A DNA stretch of 64,000 nucleotides from Chaunax sp. Z400 (GCA_037577475.1 CM075186.1:29012334-29076333), one strand, 5' to 3'. Shown: positions 49,601 through 60,625, counted from the first letter of the stretch. Program-made: numbers and translations. Notes: generated from the letters alone by a model not told the origin.

Positions 49601-50210
49601 TCTGAGGAGAAGCACCAATGGAAATCTTGTGGCTGTGTTTTTCGTGATGGTGTTTGGTTTGGTCCTGATGAAAAACCCTGTTTGCCTAAATTCTTATTTC
49701 CTCATTATGCCAGATTGACACACGGGTTGGACCGTGTGTCAAAAGGGGGAACGTTTGATACCATTTCTCAATTTTGGTTCACAAAAGGTTTTACCACTTA
49801 TGCTGCAAAATACTGTCAATCATGTATGATATGTGCTGCTAACAACATTGGTTAAGGTCAAAGTGTCCCTCAGGCAGCCCATCCAGCTCCTTCCAGACCC
49901 TTTGAGCATCTACAAATGGATTTCATTGAGCTAACACCAAGTGAAGGAAAGAAATATTGTTTGGTGATTGTTGACATGTTTTCAAAGTGGGTTGAAGCCT
50001 TTCCTACTTCTAAACAAGATGCTAATGCTGTAGCAAAATCTCTCCTCACTGACATCATTCCTAGATGGGGAATTCCAGAGAAGATCAGTAGTGATAACGG
50101 TTCACCATTTGTGAGTTCAGCCTTAAAACAGGTTGCAGACTACATGGGCATTGATGTAAGGCAACATTATGCATATCATCCTGCCAGTGGTTACAGAGCT
50201 CATCAAAGGG
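46640..50210 (+). pseudogene. pol: ERV pol remnant: protease, RT, RNase H, integrase
   Basis: Domains are in retroviral order. The protease has the active-site motif Asp-Ser-Gly-Ala at 46680-46691. RT has motif A near 47990-48000 (Val-Val-Asp-Leu) and the catalytic Tyr-Val-Asp-Asp at 48186-48197. RNase H has Asp, Glu and Asp motifs in the frame 48698-49381. Integrase has Cys-X2-Cys near 49820 and catalytic Asp codons at 49919 and 50093. The second zinc-finger His is replaced, and the third catalytic acidic residue (expected near 50200) is lost where similarity stops. Breaks seen: in-frame stops at 47005, 48036, 48689 and 49853; frame changes near 46705, 47640, 47990, 48330, 49380 and 49500. 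The YVDD box and Gag/Env features place it with gamma/epsilon-like class I ERVs. It cannot encode an active polyprotein. Confidence 0.95.
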
Positions 50211-52159
50211 CACAGCCTCAGTTGAGAGCGGTTGATGCGGCCCCGGTGGAGAGAGGCCACAAGGTAAGCAGCTTTCTGCTCACCTCTCTGTTGGGGAAGG
50301 GCTTCACCGATTCTCTACTGATGCTGGTAAGACCAAAAACATTGGCTCACCAAATAAAAAACCTAAGTAAGGGGAAGGAGTACTAATTATACTAATACTA
50401 ATTATACTAATCAATGCATGGAAATGGTTAAATGTCAAAATGTTAAATGTTAAATATCAATGTGTCAAATGCTTAAAATGCTATTGTGAAGATGTTGTGA
50501 GAAGCGTTACTGAGACAAATGAGTCAATGTGTGAGTGAGAGAAATCCTAGGTAAAAGGGAAATATAGTATGTAGCATGGGTGGTTCTGCTCTTTCAATAA
50601 TACTGCTTTGAATATATAGTGTTGAATTTTCTTAAGTGCTGATCTGGATAAACACTGCTAAAATCAAATACGTCCCATCATATATATATTGGAAATCAAT
50701 TTAGTTGTCATATATTGAGAGATGTGAGAGCATCAAAACTAGAAGAGGAGTCTTAGCTTTATTTGTGTATTTTTAACTATTTAATTTAAACTATTTTACT
50801 TAGTGATTACATCTGATCCTTATTTCACCTATGATTGATTCACTTTCACTGAATTTCACTTATAAAGTTAGCATGGAGTAGGTTGTTAATTATTGTTCAT
50901 CACTTCTTAGTTACTTATTCACTCATATAACCGATATTATTCAGTAGTAAGGTTTGATTTTTCAGTCATATATTCTTCAAAGTATCATCTTCCCAAATAT
51001 TATATTATTTTAGAACACATTTTATGAATATTGCATTTATGAATGTTTTTATGAGTTGTCATAATTCTCGGCCAGAGGTAGAAGGAGTTGAAGAGTGTTT
51101 TAGGTACCAACATGTGAGTGATGAGGATACACCTCATCAAGGGGGGATTTATGTGGTGGTTTTGAATCATTTTGAAGTATAGAAGTATATATATTTCAGT
51201 CCAGCAGTGTCAGAGACAGGCAGGGTCATTCTGATCTGATGGTGTGTGTCTGAGAATGTGAAGGACAAGGTGTTTCTGTGTAATGTAGACATTTCTTTGC
51301 AGGAATGGGAATATAGACGGGATGGTGTAAAAACATTGAGTTAGACCAGATATGAGTGAGGACAACTGGGCTGGATAAAACCAGAATTGTTTGGATTGTT
51401 GTGGTGATGTGTTTAGCTGGATGGTTGGAGTATATAGGTCTGTGCTGTGCATTTTAAAATGTTCTTGTATATTCTGATAAGTTGGGGTAAAATTAGTGGA
51501 GGCACTGAATATTGAAAGCTGTGCTGTGATTGAAAAATAATTTGTTCTTGTGTGATTAATAGATCTGTGGCTCAGAGCTCAGCTGGAGAGAGAGACAAAG
51601 AAATAACAGTCAGTGGAGTGGAGGTATTGACACACGACACCACCATACACACTCACACATGCATTATACACACTCATAGTAAATAACACACACCCACTGC
51701 ACACTCAGATATGATCATGCACACATACATTTACAAACCAACTCTTGTATGTTTTTGCATTTTTGCCTTTTTTGGTTTTTGTATTTTTCTGTTTTGTTCT
51801 GTTTTTGTGCTTTTTGTCTGTTTTGCTGCCTTGTGGAGCCTCTTGACTGGGAAATTGAATTGGGGGGGTGCTGTTTTAGGAGTTTATACAAACATATACT
51901 CATATAAGCATATACATATACATATGCATACATTTACATTCAGTTACAGCCGCTGAAAGACACTTACACAAACACGTTCACTACATCCTGGCAACCATAC
52001 ACAAGTAGGGAAAGGAAAGAATGGAACGTGCTAAGAAAGCAGAAGAAAAGACACACACACCAGCAGAAAAGTAAAGCACACACACACATTTCAGAAGTTG
52101 AGAGATGGAGGAAAAAGTATGGGATTTCCACTAATTCTCTCTATCTTCCTTTGTCCGAG
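50211..52159. other. Non-coding ERV pol-env spacer
   Basis: No coding similarity over about 1.95 kb. 50211-50350 is GC-richer and unrelated to integrase, with donor-like AAG|GTAAGC at 50261. 50390-51130 is AT-rich. AAGGGGGGA at 51139-51147 looks like a polypurine tract, followed by TGTGG at 51152, so an LTR could begin there; a TATA-like GGATAAAA (about 51373) and TATATAGG (about 51431) follow. 51620-51710 is CA-rich, 51740-51840 is T/G-rich, and a second G-run is at 51862-51868. CTCTCTATCTTCCTTTGTCCGAG ends at 52159 and has the form of a splice acceptor for an env message. Confidence 0.5.
51139..51147 (+). promoter_or_regulatory. Possible retroviral polypurine tract
   Basis: AAGGGGGGA followed by TTTATGTGG. 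In retroviruses the polypurine tract primes plus-strand DNA and lies directly 5' of the 3' LTR. Its position upstream of env is odd: either two elements are nested here or the run is coincidental. Confidence 0.35.
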
Positions 52160-53327
52160 GTGACCTGACTAGTCAGAATACCAGGGATCTGGATCTGGAC
52201 TTGGTTCGGCCTCCTCCATATGTGTCAGTTCTAAATTTAAGAAGACCAGATGTCCCTGTCACACCTGAAGATTCCACCAGTGCTCTGCATCAAAGCGGCC
52301 CATCAGCTCCCCCTCCATAAGCAGAAAACCTGCCATCTCCACTACCTGTATGTTATGAAAATCCAGTTGTACTAGATCAGACATGTCATAACATAACCAT
52401 GACCGCTCCTATCCTTCAACTTCTGATTGAACAGAAGACTGCAATAGCAGATAGTTACTGGATGTGTGGAGACGATGTGTTACTAAATACTATTCCACCG
52501 AGATGGATCGGCCTGTGTGCTTTGGTGAGAATGAAACTATCAGTGCAAGTAGTGTACAGAGGAGTACAAACCATAGTTGGTGTTAATGAGCCTCCAGATA
52601 GCATCCACAGAGTTAAAAGACAATATGGTCCAGAAACCAGAGAACATTTAGATATGATAAATCAACCACAAGGAATACCTGAAGAATTCAAAGCAAGAAA
52701 TGAGATTAAAGCAGGAGTAGAATCTATACTGCCCTGGATTACAATTAATAAAAATGTTTAATGGATAACTTACATTTATTACAACCAACAGAGATTCATC
52801 AATTACACTAATGAGGCCCTTAAGGCGTCAGGTGTACAGCTGCATGAAACAAGTCGGATGGCATGGCAGAATAGACAAACTTTAAATTGGATTTTGGCTG
52901 AAAAAGGACGAGTATGTCTAATGTTCGGAGAATATTGTTGTACATTCATACCCAATTATACTGCACCTGATGGAACATTTTCCACAGCAATGGATAAAAT
53001 TCGGGGTTTGAGGCAGGAGCTTAGAGAGAATGCTGGCAGGGATAACTGGTCATGGGATTGGCTAGACAAAAATTTGGGAAAATGGGGATCAGTGCATTAA
53101 TAGTTCTGATTGTAGTTTTTCTATTGACATGTTGCATCGTACCCGTGTTGAGGAGGCAATGTCTGAAGGCCATGGACAAACAGATGGATGCTAAGGCTGG
53201 CTTTCAAATGGCTCAGGTGATGGACTTGAAGACAAATGACAGAATGGCTGAACTGGTGACCCGACAACCTGATTTGTTCCCTATCCCTAACTTCCTGGAG
53301 GACTTTGATGATGCTCCTATGGGATAA
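52160..53327 (+). pseudogene. env: ERV env remnant (fish gamma-type envelope)
   Basis: A leader frame from about 52165 contains Pro-Pro-Pro-Tyr at 52210-52221, hits one stop (TAA 52318-52320), and continues in the same frame into the surface C-terminus (ATG at 52399). A furin-like Arg-Val-Lys-Arg is at 52609-52620. After one further in-frame stop (52759) comes the transmembrane ectodomain with the CX6CC motif (Cys 52915, Cys-Cys 52936-52941), typical of gammaretrovirus-type Env, with covalent SU-TM linkage. A frameshift at about 53052-53100 separates this from the membrane span (about 53094-53150) and a cytoplasmic tail ending at 53327. Env mediates membrane fusion; this copy has two stops and one frameshift. 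It is short (about 390 codons in total), so part of SU is missing or this is a compact fish Env. No signal peptide is visible. Confidence 0.88.
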
Positions 53328-54083
53328 AAGATTCAGGAAAAGAGACACATGGACTCTGTGGTATCACCATATGTCATATGTTTTTGCTTTGACATTGAAA
53401 TAGTTCTGTGTGTCATTTCATTTTAATTAACATTCAAAAATCAACATACGCTAAGTAATCAAGTTTAAGCAGCTCATACTTTGCATTACCATATTCATTT
53501 CACAGTCATGGAAATGGGAAGAGGACGATAAAGAACTTTCCCTACAAATGAGAATGAATGCAGTCAAGCAGGGTTTTCATCTTTATATGGAATGAACCTG
53601 TATAGTTAGTTATAGTTACTTAGTTATTATTATGTTTATTATTATGTTTATTATGTTTTTTTTAATTTATGTTTATTACAGCAACTTAAACACAGTCTTT
53701 TTGGGAGTTTGTACTGCTATGTGGGGAGTTTTACTTGTATTGACACAATGGTTCAAGAAGTTCTTGTTGAACTCTCAATCCTTCAATAACATGTTGTTCT
53801 AACCACACAAATGAAGATATGATAAGATATGTTGTTGTGACCTTCTGTGGAAGATATGCAGACCAGTCATGGAGCCAGAGTGATATGTAAACCATGAGTG
53901 TGTATTGACATGTGTATTGCAGACCAAAGAGACCATGACGTGTGTATTGATGGGTATAAAACTGCAGCAGAGTCACTATTGTACTGATCATGTCATGTAT
54001 CATGTTTGGAAGATGATGTTGAACTGACAGTAAATGATCCCGTCGACTGCAAACTAAAGTCTCCTTGTCTTTCTTTGACTTTC
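53328..54083 (+). other. Possible ERV 3' LTR region
   Basis: Follows env directly. It contains GGGTATAAAACTG (TATA-like, about 53954) and ends in a T/C-rich stretch before the LINE at about 54084. The position suggests a 3' untranslated region and LTR. No matching 5' LTR exists in the window because the element is 5'-truncated, so the boundaries cannot be confirmed. An AT-rich run with repeated TTATTATGTTTATTATG lies at 53625-53680. Confidence 0.4.
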
Positions 54084-54930
54084 TGCCACAACACCTGCAG
54101 CACAGGAGCTCCACAGGGAACAGTGCTCTCCCCTTTCTTAATTACATTATACACATCAGACTTCAGACACAACACAGGTCGCTAACATCTCCAGAAGTTC
54201 TCCGATGATTCAGCCATTGTCGGATACAGATCAGAGGGGAACGATCTGGAGGACAGGAACACCATCGCAGACTTTGTGGACTGGTGTGGGATCAATCATC
54301 TCCGGATTAACGCCACCAAAACAAAGGAGCTGGTGGTTGATCTCCGCAGGAGGACCTCCCTCTGTACACTGGTGAACATCCGGGGTTTGGACATTGAACA
54401 GGTGAACTCATACAAATAACTGGGTGTTCACCTCAACAATAAACTGGACTCGTGGGACAACACAGATGTCCTGTACAAGGAGGGCCAAGGTCATCACCAT
54501 CAGGAGACTGAGGTCCTTCAGAGTGTGCAGGACTCTGTTAAAAACATTCTATGACACTGTGGTAGCATCATGGATCGTCTGCGCTGTGGTCTGCTGGGGT
54601 GGAGGAAGCACAGAGGGCCAGCTCTGTCATGGAGGAGGTGGGTGAGAGGAGGATGTTAACCAAGCTGACATCCATCCTGGACAACACCTCTCACCCCCTA
54701 CATGAGACTGTGGGAGCTTTGAGCAGCTCCTTCAGCAGCAGACTGCTACACCCACAGTGTAAGACAGAGCTACAGCAGCTCCTTTGTCCCGACTGCAGTC
54801 AGACTCTACAACAAATCAATCTGAGCTGTGTTGTGTCAGAAAACCATAGAACTCTTCATTCATTCATCTATCCATAAAGTCTCTATCATCTGTCTGTCTA
54901 TCTATCCATCTATCCATCCATCCATCCAGG
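54084..54930 (+). mobile_element. CR1/L2/Rex-type LINE, 3' fragment
   Basis: 5'-truncated non-LTR retrotransposon. It begins within RT at Gly-Ala-Pro-Gln-Gly-Thr-Val-Leu-Ser-Pro-Phe (54105-54137) and includes the catalytic box Phe-Ser-Asp-Asp (54198-54209) and the downstream Thr-Lys-Thr-Lys-Glu-Leu motif (about 54316-54336). Stops (e.g. TAA at 54418) and frame changes follow. It ends in a TCTA/TCCA microsatellite (about 54866-54928), as is common for fish elements of this group. 5' truncation is the usual outcome of target-primed reverse transcription. Exact clade not assigned. Non-functional. Confidence 0.85.
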
Positions 54931-55103
54931 GATGTGGGTTCTAGTGTGACCTTCGGTGGCAGTGATTGTTTTATAGATCCTTTTAAATCATGTTGCCAGA
55001 TGTTTAGTGTGACATAGAATCTGTAAATATAAAAGTACCATATCTGATAATCCTGATGTTTAAATTTAAAGGGTTCACAATAAACCTGCTTCTGTGAGAA
55101 ATC

Positions 55104-55522
55104 TAAGGCCCCGTTTACACGCCAACGATTTAGCTGAAAACGGAAGTTTTTCTTTGCGTGTTTAAAACCTTCTGCTTTCTCACAGCATCGTTTCTGAAAT
55201 GATCCTCGTATTCATGGATCCACAAACATGACTGAAAACTCAAGAGATCAAGGATCTCTTTCACAACTGTTCCCTGGCCAAGAAGGCAGCAGCAAAGGTC
55301 AGGCATGCATGAAGCGGGGCTGTGTCGTCATCGTTTTAGTCGGAGTTGTGTTTCGCCAGTTTACACGACAACAGTACAGTGGTGTTTTGAAAAGTCTCCA
55401 CTGTGGAGCCCTGTGGAGTCTGTTTTCAGTCCACAAAAACGCTGTTCTCGTATAAATGGATGACCAAAATGCAACAAACATTCTGTTTTTGGGTGAAACG
55501 GTCATTGTGTAAACGGGCCTTA
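55104..55522. mobile_element. MITE with terminal inverted repeats (419 bp)
   Basis: The left end TAAGGCCCCGTTTACAC and right end GTGTAAACGGGCCTTA are inverted repeats, differing by one C. The interior has no transposase, and a 75-codon frame inside it is not a gene. The size and TIRs fit a non-autonomous DNA transposon, possibly hAT-like. Flanks do not show an obvious 8-bp target duplication (GAGAAATC left, ACAATAAT right), so the superfamily is open. Confidence 0.78.
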
Positions 55523-56063
55523 ACAATAATATTGTTGACCTGCTGATTCAGTTAGGTGTCAAATGTGACACATATTCAAATGTTGCTGAGCTAGGTCCTG
55601 AAGAAAACTACCATTAGTGAAATATTATTGTTATATATATGTTATTCTTGTATAACTATTTAACTAATAATGATCCCGATGTGATTCCTAATTCTAGGGT
55701 TAGGTTTTCATGCTGAAATGATGTACACACATGCACTGTTCATTCATGCAAACTGATGAATAAAGGAGGGAAGCAAATGGATATATTTGTCCTAATACTC
55801 AATGCTTTTTATAAATTATAAAAAAAGTCACATGTATGTTTTTTGTGTAAAGCATGATACATATTGATTTTTGATTATCAGATTTTACGTTTCAGCTAAT
55901 CCTTTTGGTTTTACAACCTCGATCTTAATTGGTTTAATTTGCTGTAAACTGCAGCCAAACTTGCTGTACACTATGTGCCCACCTAAACAGAGCTGTCTCT
56001 CTGAACAAAGTGGAACATTTATCAGCTAAAAAGCCAGAAATTTGCAGAGACATAGAAACTTGT
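55523..56063. other. No gene recognised
   Basis: AT-rich sequence between the MITE and the minisatellite. No reading frame, RNA gene or repeat that I recognise. Confidence 0.5.
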
Positions 56064-56512
56064 AGTGACACTACAGAATCCTGTCTGTTTTTAATGCAGT
56101 GATGTCACTACAGAATCCTGTCTGTTTTTAATACAGTGATGTCACTACAGAATCCTGTCTGTTTTTAATACAGTGATGTCCACTACAGAATCCTGTCTGT
56201 TTTTAATGCAGTGATGTCACTACAGAATCCTGTCTGTTTTTAATGCAGTGATGTCACTACAGAATCCTGTCTGTTTTTAATACAGTGATGTCCACTACAG
56301 AATCCTGAATCCTGTCTGTTTTTAATGCAGTGATGTCACTACAGAATCCTGTCTGTTTTTAATACAGTGATGTCCACTACAGAATCCTGTCTGTTTTTAA
56401 TACAGTGATGTCACTACAGAATCCTGTCTGTTTTTAATGCAGTGATGTCCACTACAGAATCCTGTCTGTTTTTAATACAGTGATGTCCACTACAGAATCC
56501 TGTCTGTTTTTT
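56064..56512. repeat. Minisatellite, 37-39-bp units
   Basis: About 12 tandem units containing CTACAGAATCCTGTCTG followed by TTTTTAATRCAGTGATGTC. Units vary at one A/G (AATACAG or AATGCAG) and in having GTCAC or GTCCAC before the next repeat. One unit near 56300 has a duplicated GAATCCT. Confidence 0.95.
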
Positions 56513-56582
56513 ACTTGTACAGTCTTTTGTTGTCACTGTCCCAACTTTTTTGAAACGTGTTGCTGGCACTATACTATAATTA

Positions 56583-56583
56583 T

Positions 56584-56615
<32 letters not shown>

Positions 56616-56618
56616 AAT
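56583..56618. repeat. (TA)n microsatellite
   Basis: Alternating AT tract with one break (ATATTATATA). A fragment TGTCCCAACTTTTTTGAAAC at 56537 just upstream looks like the end of a dispersed fish repeat that I cannot name. Confidence 0.85.
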
Positions 56619-56939
56619 TATACTATACATATAGTTTTAACACTCTTTTTCAAGCAAACTGTTACAGCTATGCAGTCCTTCCTTAATCAACTGTATTTAA
56701 ATAACTGAACTGACACTATTAATGTCCCTTGTGCTCAGCTTTCAACCTCTGCAAAATTCTGAACTATAAATATAAAGTATATAATATGACCTACAAAGAT
56801 AACTTTGGTAACACATCTATGAGCTTAATAAAGATTGGGTTATTGTCCTTTTTTTTTTACAGAACTAAACATTCTCTAATACTGTGCAGTATTATGAGTC
56901 AATTCTCATCATCAAGTTACACAAACAAATAAATAGTCT

Positions 56940-57250
56940 AAAAATTCTATATAGCCAATAAATCAAACTTAAATAAAGTGATTATTTCATTATCGGCTCC
57001 ATTTATTACAATTTATTTTTTTATTAATTTATTATTTTTATTTATTAATATTACAAAGGATTTTTTTCCAACCCAGCCAATAATGTAATTTGGGCAAAAA
57101 GTTATTACGTTATTGGTTCAGAAATTGTATAACATTATTGGTACATTACTACATTATCGGCTTTCATGACATTCATTTTTTTTTTATTATTGGCAGTTAT
57201 AACGTTATCTCCGATATAACATTATTGGCTTCAACAAACATTTCCATGAA
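56940..57250. repeat. AT-rich degraded repeat with reiterated TTATTGG/TTATCGG words
   Basis: Words such as ATTATCGGCT (56989, 57154), AACATTATTGG (57130, 57226) and CAATAATG recur irregularly within 300 bases, in both orientations. This suggests an old repeat or DNA-transposon fragment. No coding capacity. Confidence 0.4.
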
Positions 57251-57894
57251 TTGTTGTTTGATATAATTATAAAGAGGCATGGGAATAAAATACTCCAGTG
57301 TAGTACTGCTGCCACCTGCTCATGAACTGGTCCTGCTCTAGTTTTGACCAACAGTATTTATTAAAGTAACATACTGTAAGTCATTTATCCTGGATGGATG
57401 ACTTACTAATGGATCCTTACTGTGATATTATAGTGCTGATGGTGGGTCAAATCTCCACACATTTGTTTATGACAGTTTGTCCACCACAATAATCTAATAC
57501 ATGTATGTATTGAAACGGATGTCATGTGAAAAAGCGTGTCTTTCATCAAAGTAAACATGATGACATAAGTACTGCATTCATTTTACTGTAATTCCACTGA
57601 TCAGAAAACCTACATTTATATTTCAGATATGTGGAGGGAAGCAACTTGTGAAATATGAGCGCTTGAATTCAAACTTTTTAGAAAACATGTAGCTGACTTC
57701 ATTTTTGATGTTGACAGTACAATAAGACAATCATTGATCATTTAAGGGCGGGTGAGGATGTTGTGAGGACATACTAGAGATGCAACAGTAGAACACACAC
57801 AAACAGTGTTCAGAGTTACATTTCTAAATGAGAGATAAACTGAGTTACATCAATTTGAGTCGGTGGCTCAAGTTCCGACTTTCACAAAGACGTG
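57251..57894. other. No gene recognised
   Basis: Intergenic or intronic sequence up to the Gypsy LTR. Nothing supported. Confidence 0.5.
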
Positions 57895-58506
57895 TGTAAC
57901 AGGGTAGATCTGCATCACCACACTAACTCACCTTCACACTGGTAGTGGTTTTGTGTGTGTGTGTGTGGGGACACGCAGGTTTGCTGTGAGCTTAAGCTTG
58001 ATTTGATGTGATTGTGCACAGGTGTGTCTGGGTGTGTCTCCTCCTCTAGGAGGTTATTTAAGTGCCTCATGGTCACCACTGCTGTCCTCTCATTTTGCTG
58101 TTGTTTCTCTGTGTGCAGGCCAGGTTCCGCTGCATGTGTTGCAGCCTTAAGGCAGGTTTGGGCTTCCCAAAGGCTGAAGTGAATGCCGGCCTTTATATTG
58201 CTGATGGTGTGGACAACACTGCCATCAGTGAAGAGATAGAGTGAGACTGTGGAAGCAACCAACTAGCAGTGCAGCGGCCTGGACCTCAGACTCCTCTCCC
58301 CTAAAGAGTTGGAGGAACCACTTTTCCCTCCTTTTAAATGAACTCTGAAAAGGACAGTGATTTTTTATAGTTATTCCCCTGAAGTCAGTCCAGTTATTTA
58401 GTGTATATTTATGTAGTATAATAAAGTGTATTTTAAACTGCTTGTCGTTGTGGTGTCTCTTGCCCTTATTAGTACTGTTTGGTCAATATCTAACCTGGCT
58501 GTTACA
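57895..58506 (+). repeat. 5' LTR of Ty3/Gypsy element (612 bp)
   Basis: Begins TGTAACAGGG and ends GGCTGTTACA, so the ends form the TGTWACA inverted repeat and obey the TG...CA rule. Inside are a TATA-like TTATTTAAG (about 58053) and a polyadenylation signal AATAAA (58420-58425), in the expected U3-R order. It is followed after two bases by a primer-binding site. No second copy exists in the window, so the 3' LTR is lost and element age cannot be estimated from LTR divergence. Confidence 0.88.
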
Positions 58507-58508
58507 AC

Positions 58509-58526
58509 TGGCGTTGTCGGCAGGAT
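58509..58526 (+). promoter_or_regulatory. Primer-binding site
   Basis: TGGCGTTGTCGGCAGGAT starts with TGG, the complement of a tRNA CCA end, two bases after the LTR. This is the standard site where a host tRNA primes minus-strand synthesis. I cannot identify the tRNA. Confidence 0.8.
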
Positions 58527-58559
58527 TGACCACCAGAGTAACTAGTGGGCAAGAACAAC

Positions 58560-59537
58560 ATGACTGACCAGAGTGAACCACAGACTGGCTCAAATAGGGA
58601 AACCTCAGCTCCTAGTGCAGTATTCAGACCAGTTGGTATGTTTCCCATGCTCAACATAGCTACAGCTAAATTTAAGGGGAGGGATTCAGATATTAGTCCG
58701 GGGGAATGGAAAAGTAACCTCCAGACAGCATTCATTTTGCAAGGGATCCCAACAGAATTTAGGGCTGATTTGACACTTTGCTGTTTAGAGGGCAAAGCAA
58801 AACGAGAAATTTAAATTTTACCACTAGAGCAGCGCAACACGGCTGAATTAATTTTTAATGTGTTAGAAAAATTATGTGGGGATAAAACCACTGCCTCGGT
58901 CCTGCGCACTCAATTCTTCAACACTCGCCAAGAACATCACGAAGATATCGGCTCTTTTGCATTGAGGCTCCAAGAACACTTCCTCCGATTAAAAAGGAAG
59001 GATCCAAGAGGCATCATGGATGAAAACGTTCTTCTAAGAGACCACCTGATTGAGGGACTAAGAGATGTTGCAATAAGGGGTGAGTTCAGAACGAAGATTT
59101 TATTACATGAAAACCTTACATTTGAGGATATTAAAGCAGAGCTCCTCTTAAGAGAACATGCCTATGAAGGAACAGTTGAACATGCTCAGTGTTTTGCCAC
59201 CAGAGGGGAGAAATATCCTAACAGCAATGTCAAAGACCTGGAGCACATTAAATCAGAGCTACAACAAGAAAATACTCAACAAGTGACACTCCAGTTTAAA
59301 GAGTTATCTCAGTCGTTGATTAAGGAAATTCGGTCAGAACTGCACCCAACCACTCCAAAAGATTCTGATTGGAACCAGCATAACCAACACAGACCTATGG
59401 CAAGGGGGGGAAGTAGACCTAGAGTAAATTCCAATCAATATGATGAACGGGGCAGCCCCATTTGTAACAACTGTTCCCAGTCTGGCCATATAGCCCGCTT
59501 CTGTAAAAACAGGGCTAGGTCAGCATCTTTAAACTAA
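58560..59537 (+). pseudogene. gag: Ty3/Gypsy gag, one in-frame stop
   Basis: Single frame of about 325 codons from the ATG at 58560, broken only by TAA at 58812-58814. Reading resumes in the same frame and runs to TAA at 59535. The first part has the Gag-type segment near codons 30-80 (Phe-Lys-Gly...Trp-Lys); the C-terminus has one CCHC zinc knuckle at 59463-59504. Gag forms the virus-like particle and binds the RNA. The upstream GTG at 58545 is in frame, but the ATG is the better start. The last sense codons carry a frameshift heptamer. Apart from the single stop it is well preserved, so the copy is fairly young or the stop is a point mutation or sequencing error. Confidence 0.9.
59528..59534 (+). 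promoter_or_regulatory. -1 ribosomal frameshift heptamer at gag/pro junction
   Basis: TTTAAAC in the phase T TTA AAC, directly followed by the gag stop TAA (59535). This is the classic X XXY YYZ slippery heptamer, and slipping one base back enters the protease frame, which is open from upstream of this point. No clear downstream stem-loop or pseudoknot was worked out. The site makes the Gag-Pol fusion mechanism readable from sequence. Confidence 0.82.
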
Positions 59538-60625
59538 ATGACACCACTGTTGTGGCCCAGATGGTGGGTGGTTTAGATACCAATGGGCCCCAAATTAAAG
59601 ATATGGACAGATTGATTGGAAAAGTCCCCAAAGTTGATTTACACCTTGACCATGTCCCTATACAGTGTATTCTAGATACTGGCTCAAATGTATCACTGAT
59701 GAAAAACAGCTATTTTTTAAAACACTTTGGCAATAATGGCATGAAGTTAAAAGATGCCAGTACATGGCTGGCACTAGAGGCTGCTAATGGGCTGGACATT
59801 CCATACCTGGGCTATGTATTATTGCATGTACAGGTCGGACAACTGGAACTCCCTGAATGTGGCTTTTTGGTGACAAAAGATCACTGTTTGACTGACAATG
59901 AAGGGGTTCTTGGGATGAACATCATTTCACGCTGTTTTGAAGAAGTGGATCAGAAAAGACCCTTGTCCTGTCTGTCCACTAATGAGCATCAACAGAAAGT
60001 CTGGGCCATGTCTTTCAAAATTTGTGCCAGCCTAGCACAGTTTGCAGCTCCAGATGGGTCCATTGGGTATGTACGCACCATAAACCGCCATCCCATACAG
60101 ATTCCAGCCCGGAGTGATATGTGGGTGTGGGGACATACCAAGTCACCAGTGGATGGCAAGGACTACCAATGCTTGGTGGAACCTCTGGAGGTGGGAGGAG
60201 TTTTAATTGCTCGAACTTTATCCACGGTTCAGGGGGAAGGGTCCTAATACGAGTTCAAAATCTCAATGAGTCACAGACATCAGAAGCTAGCTAAGACTTT
60301 TAAAAGTGACCCCACAGATGTCATACAGGAGAATGGTGTGAGAATGACCCGTGTTGGTGTAAACACTGTTAGAGTGAGTATGGGCCAAACTGAATCCAAG
60401 CCAGAACAGAGTGTTTTTCCTGATTTAAAGAGTCTCCATTTGTCCATAGAGGAGCGGGAGAGAATGCAGGCTTTGTTACACAAACACAGAGCGGTTTTTG
60501 CGGCGCATGACGAGGATTATGGACTGACGGACACCATACAACATGTGATCCCCACAGGCAATGCCCCCCCCAGTGCAGGAGCGCTACAGACAGATTCCAC
60601 CAAAAATGTACTAAGAAGAGTTTGA
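59535..60625 (+). pseudogene. pol: Ty3/Gypsy protease and RT N-terminal region
   Basis: In the -1 frame relative to gag. The retropepsin active site Asp-Thr-Gly is at 59675-59683, in a context typical of Ty3/Gypsy proteases. The frame is broken by one TAA (60245-60247) and then continues in the same frame to 60625. A run of eight C at about 60563-60570 marks an indel: after it the expected pre-RT segment is readable only in another frame. Protease cleaves the polyprotein. There is no real initiation codon, since it is meant to be expressed by frameshifting. Confidence 0.88.

Noticed and set aside
50390..51130. Host gene between pol and env
   Set aside because: AT-rich, no open frame of note, no splice pairs that join open frames.
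51711..51956. 81-codon Phe/Cys-rich frame as a membrane protein
   Set aside because: Generated by T-rich and alternating AT sequence in the ERV spacer; no context or motif.
45963..53327. Intact, potentially domesticated retroviral genes
   Set aside because: gag, pol and env each carry stops or frameshifts, and the element is truncated at its 5' end, so no full-length product is possible.
55228..55455. 75-codon frame as a small gene
   Set aside because: Falls inside the MITE between its inverted repeats.
58062..58244. Small ORF in the Gypsy region
   Set aside because: Lies entirely inside the 5' LTR; chance frame.
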